NCBI GenBank assembly: GCA_031272565.1
Contig: JAISTN010000061.1
Coordinates: 1 to 7,807, forward strand
Origin: Bifidobacteriaceae bacterium
Lineage (GTDB): Bacteria; Actinomycetota; Actinomycetes; Actinomycetales; WQXJ01
DNA length: 7,807 nt
Reading direction: 5' to 3'
Under the pieces are notes generated by a model. It saw only the letters and a list, made by a program, of their open reading frames with translations. It made no database searches and was not told the DNA's origin. Made by a program: the position numbers and the translations under genes. Shown here one piece after another: positions 1-4,933 of the stretch (its first letter is position 1; every line of letters begins with the position of its first letter).

Positions 1-21
1 CCCGGGAGCGCAGCTCCCGGG
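1..21. repeat. Perfect 9-bp inverted repeat with 3-base loop
   Basis: CCCGGGAGC at 1-9 is followed by GCA and then GCTCCCGGG at 13-21, an exact inverted repeat. It lies inside the response-regulator gene, where it encodes the start of the helix after the phospho-acceptor loop (ELRSR). A very GC-rich mRNA hairpin is possible, but codon constraint in a GC-rich gene may explain it. The left arm begins at the first base of the window, so the true arms may be longer. Confidence 0.6.
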
Positions 22-205
22 CCACATCCAGCCCATCCATGTCCGGCAGACCCAGGTCAAGGATCACCAAATCGGCACCGGCCGGGGCGTCCAGCAGCCC
101 TTGACCGGTGCCATACACCGATACCTCGTAGCCTTCACGCCCCAGCGCCCTCGCTAGGGGGTCGGCAATGGCCGAGTCGTCCTCAGCCAACAATATTCGC
201 GCCAT
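1..205 (-). CDS. Response regulator, N-terminal receiver domain (partial, cut by window edge)
   Basis: The reading frame opens with ATG at 205-203 and runs off the left edge, giving 68 residues. It is the first half of a CheY-like receiver domain. The hydrophobic first strand (RILLAEDD) ends in the acidic pair D9-D10 that would bind Mg2+. The third strand LVILDLGLP places the phospho-acceptor at D50, followed by the usual LPDMDGLD loop. Such domains are phosphorylated by a sensor histidine kinase. The start resembles OmpR/PhoB-type regulators of Actinobacteria, but the output domain lies outside the window, so the subclass is inference. It is in the same direction as the ECF sigma gene and 124 bp behind it, so it may be co-transcribed or have its own promoter in that gap. 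No good Shine-Dalgarno sequence is visible upstream. A sigma factor followed by a response regulator recalls Streptomyces sigE-cseA-cseB-cseC, but orthology to CseB is not shown. Confidence 0.9.
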   Translation of the reverse strand, partial: MARILLAEDDSAIADPLARALGREGYEVSVYGTGQGLLDAPAGADLVILDLGLPDMDGLDVARELRSR

Positions 206-329
206 AAGGCCAATGGTAGGTCAAGAATCACCCCTCTGGGCTGACCTTTTGACCCAATCTTGATGAAATCACCAAGTCTTCGTGGTACAAACCTGACAAT
301 TATCAAGGCTGGCCGCGCTGGCTTGGTTA
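206..329. other. Intergenic gap between ECF sigma gene and response regulator
   Basis: This 124-bp gap is clearly richer in A and T than the genes around it, which suggests it holds a promoter or operator for the response regulator. Two near-palindromes are visible. CTTGATGAAATCACCAAG at 259-276 has one mismatched pair across its 18 bases. TGACAATTATCA at 294-305 has one mismatched pair across 12. A TTGATA hexamer occurs on the minus strand at 306-301, but no matching -10 box lies 16-19 bases downstream. No intrinsic terminator (GC hairpin plus T-run) and no small anti-sigma gene is visible here. Confidence 0.45.
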
Positions 330-842
330 TCAGGCCAGTTCGCGCCGCAGGGCCGCCCGGCCCCGGTGCAGCCGCGACCGGACCGTACCCACCTTGACCC
401 CCAAGGTGGCCGCCGCGTCCTCATAGGTCCGGCCCTCCACATCGCAGGCCACCAGGCAGTCCCGGTACTCCCCCGGCAGTTGCCGCAGCGCCTCTCCCAC
501 CTCGCCGTCCAGACCGGAGGCTTCCAGCCGGACCGCCGGATCGGCCGCCGGATCGGCCGGCGAGTGCAATTCGGGGTCCAGAGGCGACAGGGTGAACTTG
601 GCCGCCCGGCGCACGTGATCCACGAACAGATTGGTGGCAATGCGGCGCAGCCAAGCCTCGAACGAGCCATCGACATAGCGGTCTAATGAACGCAAGGCCC
701 GGAAGAAGGTCTCCTGCGACAAGTCCTCGGCATCATAGGTATTCCCAGTCAGGCGCAACGCCCAGCGGTAGACAGCCGGGTAGTGATCCCGCACGATGTC
801 GTCCCAAGGCTTGGGACCTGCCACCTGGGCTACTGCCGTCAC
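330..842 (-). CDS. sigE: ECF-type RNA polymerase sigma factor, SigE-like
   Basis: This is a complete 170-residue group 4 sigma factor with only the sigma2 and sigma4 domains. Sigma2 spans about residues 13-80. It contains the region 2.1/2.2 signature DAEDLSQETFFRAL (37-50) and the region 2.3/2.4 helix FEAWLRRIATNLFVDHVRR (61-79), which opens and reads the -10 element. Sigma4 spans about 115-168. It carries LPGEYRDC followed by the helix-turn-helix GVKVGTVRSRLHRGRAALR (148-166) that reads the -35 element. The Ala/Pro/Asp-rich linker (95-104) contains an exact 12-bp tandem repeat. The start is GTG at 842-840, preceded by AGGAGA at 853-848. The general pattern and the divergent O-methyltransferase match SigE of Mycobacterium, which acts in envelope stress. 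Unlike that locus, no anti-sigma (RseA) gene follows; the next gene is a response regulator. The ECF call is firm, while the sigE symbol is inferred from similarity and context. Confidence 0.9.
   Translation of the reverse strand: MTAVAQVAGPKPWDDIVRDHYPAVYRWALRLTGNTYDAEDLSQETFFRALRSLDRYVDGSFEAWLRRIATNLFVDHVRRAAKFTLSPLDPELHSPADPAADPAVRLEASGLDGEVGEALRQLPGEYRDCLVACDVEGRTYEDAAATLGVKVGTVRSRLHRGRAALRRELA
533..556. repeat. Exact 12-bp tandem duplication in the sigma-factor linker
   Basis: CCGCCGGATCGG occurs twice back to back, at 533-544 and 545-556. Read on the minus strand it encodes an Ala-Asp-Pro-Ala repeat in the linker between sigma2 and sigma4. The unit is in frame, so copy-number change would lengthen the linker by four residues without breaking the gene. 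Confidence 0.8.
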
Positions 843-847
843 GGGGA

Positions 848-853
848 TCTCCT
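848..853 (-). promoter_or_regulatory. Shine-Dalgarno site of the ECF sigma gene, beside a palindrome
   Basis: AGGAGA lies 5 bases upstream of the GTG start on the minus strand and supports that start. Its upstream edge touches the perfect 11-base palindrome TGAACGGTTCA (853-863). A hairpin or a bound protein there could limit ribosome access. The regulatory role is inference. Confidence 0.65.
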
Positions 854-861
854 GAACGGTT

Positions 862-896
862 CACCCCGGAGCGGCTGGGGTGTTGCGAGCCACCCC
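862..896 (-). promoter_or_regulatory. Alternating CACCCC/GGGGTG arms in the sigma-factor leader
   Basis: The central arm GGGGTG (877-882) can pair with CACCCC on either side (862-867 or 891-896), so two mutually exclusive hairpins are possible in the sigma-gene mRNA leader. The nearer arm ends 20 bases upstream of the GTG start. This could be an attenuator-like switch, but short GC-rich arms also arise by chance in such DNA. Confidence 0.3.
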
Positions 897-987
897 GGGT
901 TGGGACTTGGAGCGGCCAGATCGCTAGATCTGACCTACCTACACCGTAAGGGGCCAGAAGTCCTGTTCACCACGCCAGAAGCCCGTT

Positions 988-1003
988 TGTGACGAAGATC
1001 ACA
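988..1003. promoter_or_regulatory. Crp/GlxR-type binding site (TGTGA-N6-TCACA)
   Basis: TGTGACGAAGATCACA is an exact match to both half-sites of the cAMP receptor protein family consensus TGTGA-N6-TCACA. In Actinobacteria this motif is read by GlxR (Corynebacterium) and Crp (Mycobacterium, Streptomyces). It lies between the divergent sigma and methyltransferase genes, about 146 bases from the sigma start and 186 from the methyltransferase start. Which gene it controls cannot be told from the sequence. Confidence 0.65.
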
Positions 1004-1005
1004 CT

Positions 1006-1021
1006 CGGAAAGCGCTTGCCG
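1006..1021. promoter_or_regulatory. LacI-family-like operator palindrome
   Basis: CGGAAAGCGCTTGCCG is a 16-base palindrome with one mismatched pair, centred on AAGCGCTT. A central CG step with AA/TT flanks (xGxAAxCGxTTxCx) is the typical form of operators for LacI/GalR-family repressors. It begins only two bases after the Crp-like site, and the two dyad centres are 18 bases apart. Assignment to a specific repressor is not possible. Confidence 0.4.
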
Positions 1022-1095
1022 GGCCGCCGTGCGGGCGCGGTTGGCTGGGGCTGGCGGCAGGGCCAAAGGATCGAGCTGAGACAACCCGCGACTGC

Positions 1096-1120
1096 GGACA
1101 GCCGGGCAGACCCAGGTTCC
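1096..1120 (-). promoter_or_regulatory. Possible ECF-type promoter toward the sigma gene (weak)
   Basis: On the minus strand GGAACC (1120-1115) is followed after 15 bases by GTCC (1099-1096). This resembles the GGAAC / GTC or GTT boxes used by SigE-type ECF factors, which often drive their own gene. The spacing is a little short, and the site lies about 250 bases upstream of the sigma start, so the call is tentative. Confidence 0.2.
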
Positions 1121-1176
1121 CAGTCCCGCCGCCGGCCGCGCGGCGTGCCCGCCGGTCCGGGCCAGGTCAAGGCCGA

Positions 1177-1182
1177 TAGGCT
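1177..1182 (+). promoter_or_regulatory. -10 box of a probable leaderless promoter for the O-methyltransferase
   Basis: TAGGCT fits the actinobacterial -10 pattern TANNNT. Six bases separate it from the G of the GTG start codon at 1189, the spacing expected if transcription starts on the start codon itself. No Shine-Dalgarno sequence at a workable distance precedes the start; the AAGGG there abuts it. No clear -35 box is visible, which is common for such promoters. Confidence 0.5.
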
Positions 1183-1188
1183 TAAGGG

Positions 1189-1842
1189 GTGGCAAACAGC
1201 GGCGTCGACTACGTCGCGAACTGGGTGTTCGCGGAAGACTTCATCCCACCTTCGGAAGCACTGGTGCACGCCCGGGCCCGGGCCCGGGAACTGGCCTGCC
1301 CGGCGCCTAGCCCCGGCGTGGGCGCACTGCTCGAAGTGCTGGCCGCCACGTTGCGGGCCTCCAGCGCAGTCGAGATCGGCACCAGCGCCGGCGTGGGCGC
1401 CGTCCACCTGCTGAGCGCCATGCCGCCGGGCGCCATCGTGACCTCGGTTGACATTGAGGCCGAACACCAGAACGCGGCCCGGGAGGCCCTGCTGGAAGCC
1501 GGCCTGCCGCTGACCCAGATCCGGCTGATCAACTCGCGGCCCTCGGAGGTGCTGCCCCGGCTGGCCAACGCCGCCTACGACATGGTCTTGCTGACCGGCC
1601 CCAAGGCCGATTATGCCGACCGTCTAGCGGACGCCATCCGGCTGCTGACCCCCGGCGGAGTGCTGGTGGTGGATGGCGCCCTGGCAGAAGGCAAGGTGCC
1701 AGACCCAGCCCGCCGCGACAAGGTCACGGTGACGGTCCGGGAAGTGGGCCGGGCGCTGCGGGACAACGAAGCCCTGACCGTGGCCATGGTGGCCAGCGGC
1801 GACGGCGCGCTGATCGCCGTCAAGCGCCCCCGCACCCGGTGA
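1189..1842 (+). CDS. O-methyltransferase-like protein (class I, SAM-dependent; degenerate metal site)
   Basis: This 217-residue protein has the length and fold pattern of the catechol/caffeoyl-CoA O-methyltransferase family (Methyltransf_3). The SAM-binding motif I is VEIGTSAGVG (61-70). The acidic end of strand 2, SVDIE (86-90), should hold the ribose, and YDMVLL (130-135) and LLTPGGVLVVDG (152-163) are strands 4 and 5. Members usually need a divalent metal bound by the Asp of a DADK-type motif and by an Asp-Asn pair. Here the first is TGPK (T136) and the pair is D162-G163, so only one of three ligands remains. Gene position and overall pattern match Mycobacterium Rv1220c, also divergent from sigE, in which as I recall the Asp-Asn pair is also altered. 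The substrate is unknown. GTG at 1189 is chosen from the leaderless -10 box. The 3' end overlaps the convergent membrane-protein gene by 23 bp. Confidence 0.85.
   Translation: MANSGVDYVANWVFAEDFIPPSEALVHARARARELACPAPSPGVGALLEVLAATLRASSAVEIGTSAGVGAVHLLSAMPPGAIVTSVDIEAEHQNAAREALLEAGLPLTQIRLINSRPSEVLPRLANAAYDMVLLTGPKADYADRLADAIRLLTPGGVLVVDGALAEGKVPDPARRDKVTVTVREVGRALRDNEALTVAMVASGDGALIAVKRPRTR
1271..1288 (+). repeat. Three tandem CCCGGG hexamers in the methyltransferase gene
   Basis: CCCGGG is repeated three times head to tail. It encodes an Ala-Arg run (ARARARE) in the N-terminal helical region. The self-complementary units could slip during replication in steps of two codons. It is probably just codon bias. 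Confidence 0.6.
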
Positions 1843-3775
1843 TGCGCCACACCGCCGCCCCGCCGCCCTGATCGACCAGTTCGAAGCCGCCCGCCGCCGG
1901 GTCTAACCCCTGGGTCAATGAGGCAAAGTCGGTGGTGTCGAAGTAGACCACCGGGTCGGTGTACAGATAGCCCACGTCCAACCGGTCCAGCGCCTCACAG
2001 ACAGCCGGGTCTGTCAGCACCTCCGGGAAGTGTTCCAGCAGGTAGCGCCGGTCCTGATTCCACTTGCCGGTAACGTGCCCAAAGACCGGTTCGATCCCGG
2101 CCAGGGCGTAGACCAAGGCGGAGCCGTTGTTGGGGTCGCCCAGCACCAGTTGGCCCGGCTCCAACTCACCCGGCAGGCGCCGAATCATTGCCAGTTCCTC
2201 TGGCCCGTAGAAGCGCGGCTTGTCCGGCGTCGAGGCGACCTCGAAACCCTTGGTCTTGAACTGGTGGGGCCGCAACGCCATCAAGGTGCCGGCTTGCGCC
2301 ACCGCCAGCGCGGTCACCACCGCCACGGCCACCCGGACTGGGCGGCCCCGGCGCGGGGTGCCATCAGGCGCGCGCACACCAATGCCCAGCACCTGCCGGG
2401 CCCAGTCCAGGCCCAGGCAAGCCAGTGGCACCCCGACAATGGTCACCAGCAGGCCCAGCCGCGCCCGGTCGCCATACCACAGGCCGGTCACCGGTTCCAA
2501 GGGGGTGAAGCCGGCCGCCGCCGCCGCATACAGCAGGTCAAGGATCACCAGCGAACCCGCCAGCCAGCGGTGCGAGCGCCGCCGCAGCAACACCACCACC
2601 CCCACCACCAGGGCGGCAGCGGTCAACAGGTTGGGCGCCATTTGGAACAGAGAGGTCGCATCCGCCAGGCCGCCGCCCAGCGCCACCAGGCCGTTGACCG
2701 ACTTCTCCCAGGGTGTGAAGGTCAGCACCGACCGGACCTCCGGCACCGCCAGGACGCCGATGGCGGCCACGGCGGCGAGACCCACCAAGGTGGCGTCGCA
2801 GGCCAGGGTGGCTACCCGCCAGCCGCGCCGCCAGCCACGCACCGTCAACGTGGCCACGATATACAGCGCCACGGGTGCCGCCAGCGCCGCATAGGAGAAC
2901 AGGGCGATGGGATGGGTCAGGCCCACCCCAACCAGCGCCACCGCCAGCACGATCGCCCGGCCCACCACGCCACCCACCCGCTGTTTAACCAGGCGCGCCA
3001 CCTGCACCGACCAGCCCAACAGCCCCGGCAGCAGAGCCACGCCAACGCCGTAGGGCACCATGTCCTGCAAGGCGCTGGGCGTGGCCTGGAAGACCACGGC
3101 GAGGCCGGCCGCCAGGGCTGCGAAGGAGGCCCGGGCGGGGAAGATGACCCGCGACAGGTGGACTAGGCCAACCGTCCAGACGGCCGTTTCCGCCACCAGT
3201 GTGACGGCGTTCAGGCTGGCAAACGAACCGGCGCCGCCGGGCACCAGGGCCGCCAGCGCATGGACCGCCGCCGGGTAGTAGGACCGCCCCACCGCCGGGA
3301 AGTGCGCCAGGTCCATGTGGAATGGCGAGGCGTCACCGGTCTGCCGGATCAACTCCACCAGGTTGCCGTGCAACACCATGTCCCGCCGCTGCCACATGGT
3401 GCCCAAGTGCCAACCCATGCCGGCCAGCACGCTGCCGGCGGCCACGCCGGTGGCCGCCGCGCCAAATCCGGCCACCCAGGCCCACTGGCGGCGGTTCCAC
3501 CGCGGTAGCTGCCGGGGCGCCGCCACCAGCGGGAAGAAGTAGCCCACCAAGGCGGCAATGACACAAGCCAGAGCCGTGGCCGCCAGCACCGCCCACCAGG
3601 ACCAGGTCAGCCCCACCAGCGGCGCCAGCAGGGCACCCAAACCGAGGGTGGCCAGCGACAAGGCCGGGGCCAGGGCCACCCAGGCCAGCCCGCGCACCTT
3701 GGCCGCATAGCCCACCGCCAGGCCCGGCACCCACAACAGCGCGGCCGCCACCAGCAGGGCGCCGATGTCGCTCAT
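1820..3775 (-). CDS. Large polytopic membrane protein, DUF6541-like (GT-C-type candidate)
   Basis: This 651-residue protein has many hydrophobic helices (for example 4-24, 31-55, 58-84, 98-120, 186-207, 215-230, 242-262, 273-310, 325-345, 380-397, 404-422, 440-456 and 480-500). A soluble C-terminal part (about 505-651) probably lies outside the membrane. After the fourth helix comes a large loop with RRDMVLHGN (130-138), where D132 is placed like the loop Asp of GT-C glycosyltransferases. The THP at 287-289 and LWYGDRARL (432-440) resemble motifs I recall for DUF6541. GT-C enzymes use polyprenyl-phosphate sugars on the outer membrane face; that role is inferred. The ATG start overlaps the TGA of the DUF2304 gene as ATGA, so translation is probably coupled. 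The 3' end overlaps the convergent methyltransferase gene. The GC-rich frame and helix pattern are strong; function is unproven. Confidence 0.75.
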   Translation of the reverse strand: MSDIGALLVAAALLWVPGLAVGYAAKVRGLAWVALAPALSLATLGLGALLAPLVGLTWSWWAVLAATALACVIAALVGYFFPLVAAPRQLPRWNRRQWAWVAGFGAAATGVAAGSVLAGMGWHLGTMWQRRDMVLHGNLVELIRQTGDASPFHMDLAHFPAVGRSYYPAAVHALAALVPGGAGSFASLNAVTLVAETAVWTVGLVHLSRVIFPARASFAALAAGLAVVFQATPSALQDMVPYGVGVALLPGLLGWSVQVARLVKQRVGGVVGRAIVLAVALVGVGLTHPIALFSYAALAAPVALYIVATLTVRGWRRGWRVATLACDATLVGLAAVAAIGVLAVPEVRSVLTFTPWEKSVNGLVALGGGLADATSLFQMAPNLLTAAALVVGVVVLLRRRSHRWLAGSLVILDLLYAAAAAGFTPLEPVTGLWYGDRARLGLLVTIVGVPLACLGLDWARQVLGIGVRAPDGTPRRGRPVRVAVAVVTALAVAQAGTLMALRPHQFKTKGFEVASTPDKPRFYGPEELAMIRRLPGELEPGQLVLGDPNNGSALVYALAGIEPVFGHVTGKWNQDRRYLLEHFPEVLTDPAVCEALDRLDVGYLYTDPVVYFDTTDFASLTQGLDPAAGGFELVDQGGGAAVWRITGCGGA

Positions 3776-4170
3776 GGGGCCTCGGGTGTAGGTCCGCCCG
3801 CCAGCCCGGTCTGCGGCTCCGGCCCGGCGGCGGGCAGCGCGCCTCGCGGCGGCGGCGCCTCGCTCAGGGCCAGGCGCCGGGCCAGCGCGGTGACCCGTTG
3901 GTCTGCCCGCCGGTCACGCACATAGCGCGAGGCCACATAGCTGAAAAAGACCACTATCAGCACGTACAACAGCAGGTCCGCGCCACGGCCCACATTGATT
4001 TTCTGGGCCACCGCGGTCAACAAGTCCGGGAAGATGATCGAAACCACGGCCACGGCAGCAAAGGCCAGCAGGCCCAAGCGGCGCAACGCCTGGCGCCGGG
4101 CTCCGTGCCCACGCAGCATGAACAGGGACACCACGGCCACGGCCAGGATCAGCACAACCTTGATCAACAC
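3772..4170 (-). CDS. DUF2304 family small membrane protein
   Basis: This 132-residue protein has three predicted membrane helices (about 2-20, 33-50 and 66-84), then a short basic segment with RYVRDRRADQRV and a Pro/Ala/Gly-rich tail. The stretch NVGRGADLLLY (59-69) before the third helix is the hallmark I associate with DUF2304. Members are commonly found directly after a DPM1-like GT2 gene, as here, and are thought to be partners of that enzyme, perhaps as a membrane anchor or activator; this is inference. The GTG start at 4170 is supported by GGGGGA at 4183-4178, seven bases upstream and starting on the last base of the GT2 stop codon. Its own TGA overlaps the next ATG by four bases (ATGA). 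The tail beyond residue 100 looks disordered. Confidence 0.85.
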   Translation of the reverse strand: MLIKVVLILAVAVVSLFMLRGHGARRQALRRLGLLAFAAVAVVSIIFPDLLTAVAQKINVGRGADLLLYVLIVVFFSYVASRYVRDRRADQRVTALARRLALSEAPPPRGALPAAGPEPQTGLAGGPTPEAP

Positions 4171-4182
4171 CGTTCCATCCCC

Positions 4183-4920
4183 CTAACGCAGCACCAGGTC
4201 GACCAGAATGTTGATGGCGTTGAGCAACGACTGGCCCTTGGCCTTGGCGTAGGGGCTGTAGCTGATCTTGACCTTGTGCTCCACGTAGGCCAGGTTGGCC
4301 CGCTTGACCTGTTCCAGAATCTCGGTGGCGTGGGCCATGCCGTTCTGGGTGATGTGCAGGGCCGCCACCGCCCGCCGGTTCATGGCCCGCAGCCCGTTGT
4401 GCGTGTCGGTCAGCTTCATGCCCACCACCAGATTGGTGTAGGCGATGGCGGCCTTCAGAACCAGCCGCTTGGCACCGCCCATTTCGCCCTTGCCGCCGCC
4501 CAGGAAACGGGACCCCAAGACCACGTCAAGGCCGGGCCGGCTTGAAGCCTGCCCGGCCGGACCGGCGGGCGTTGCGCCACTGGCGTCAAGGCGTTCCACC
4601 ATCGCCACGGCATCGGCCACGTGATGCTGGCCGTCGGCATCGAACGTGATGACCCGCCGCATCAGCGGGTCGCCCAGGACGTATTCCAAGCCGGTCTGCA
4701 GGGCCGCCCCCTGCCCCAGGTTGAACGGGTGGCGCACCAACCGTACGCCCCGCCCGGCAAACTCCTGCGCGATGGCGGCCGAACCGTCCGTGGAGCAATC
4801 ATCCACTACACAAACATGCCCAAACGTGCCGGTCACATCCGCCAACACCGAGGCGAACACCGCCGCCTCGTTGTAGACCGGGATCACCACCCAGACGTCA
4901 TCAAAGCCAGTTGCCGGCAT
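4183..4920 (-). CDS. Family 2 glycosyltransferase, DPM1/dolichyl-phosphate sugar synthase-like
   Basis: This 245-residue protein has the GT-A fold. VVIPVYNEA (11-19) is the nucleotide-binding first strand, VVDDCSTDGS (38-47) carries the next acidic loop, and FDADGQH (93-99) supplies the DxD-type motif (D94, D96) that holds the metal and sugar nucleotide. GSRFLGGG (136-143) and TDTHNGLRAM (171-180) are typical of the polyprenyl-phosphate mannose/glucose synthase group. Such enzymes move a sugar from a nucleotide donor to polyprenyl phosphate at the inner face of the membrane. There are no membrane helices, so it likely relies on the DUF2304 protein next to it. Residues 112-131 form a Gly/Ala/Pro-rich insert. 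The ATG at 4920 is preferred over upstream starts because AGGTGG lies four bases before it and the fold begins at once. It follows the aminopeptidase stop by 13 bp. The sugar is unknown. Confidence 0.9.
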   Translation of the reverse strand: MPATGFDDVWVVIPVYNEAAVFASVLADVTGTFGHVCVVDDCSTDGSAAIAQEFAGRGVRLVRHPFNLGQGAALQTGLEYVLGDPLMRRVITFDADGQHHVADAVAMVERLDASGATPAGPAGQASSRPGLDVVLGSRFLGGGKGEMGGAKRLVLKAAIAYTNLVVGMKLTDTHNGLRAMNRRAVAALHITQNGMAHATEILEQVKRANLAYVEHKVKISYSPYAKAKGQSLLNAINILVDLVLR

Positions 4921-4924
4921 GGGG

Positions 4925-4930
4925 CCACCT
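4925..4930 (-). promoter_or_regulatory. Shine-Dalgarno site fixing the GT2 start
   Basis: AGGTGG on the minus strand lies four bases upstream of the ATG at 4920-4918, inside the 13-bp gap after the aminopeptidase stop. It favours this start over the 24-residue-longer frame, whose extra residues overlap the aminopeptidase end and lack family character. Confidence 0.6.
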
Positions 4931-4933
4931 GGG

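Larger units (their letters stand above)
843..1188. other. Divergent intergenic regulatory region (sigma factor / O-methyltransferase)
   Basis: No convincing gene is present in these 346 bases; the open frames here overlap neighbours and lack family features. From left to right I see the palindrome TGAACGGTTCA (853-863). Next come three alternating short arms, CACCCC (862-867), GGGGTG (877-882) and CACCCC (891-896). CAGATC-N4-GATCTG follows at 917-932, then a Crp-like palindrome (988-1003) and a LacI-family-like palindrome (1006-1021). A weak ECF-like promoter candidate sits at 1120-1096 on the minus strand, and a -10 box for the methyltransferase lies at 1177-1182. The density of dyads marks this as the main control region of the window. 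Confidence 0.6.

Noticed and set aside
941..970. GTGAAC and TACGGT on the minus strand as a promoter for the sigma gene
   Set aside because: The spacing fits neither a housekeeping nor an ECF promoter well, and the -35 match is poor.
935..1195. An 86-codon minus-strand frame in the divergent region
   Set aside because: It has no recognisable domain, overlaps the methyltransferase start and covers the regulatory dyads.
56..2553. The same roughly 17-base string (CAGGTCAAGGATCACCA) near 54-70 and 2535-2551
   Set aside because: Both copies encode the hydrophobic peptide VILDL with the same codons on the minus strand. This is coincidence from similar peptides, not a repeat element.
2030..3166. 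A 378-codon open frame on the plus strand, opposite the large membrane protein
   Set aside because: Its product is a His/Gln/Arg-rich string with no domain pattern, and it mirrors the GC-rich codon positions of the real gene. It is an antisense shadow.
3898..4545. A 215-codon plus-strand frame across DUF2304 and GT2
   Set aside because: It is His/Gln-rich, opposite two clear genes, and has no ribosome site or family features.
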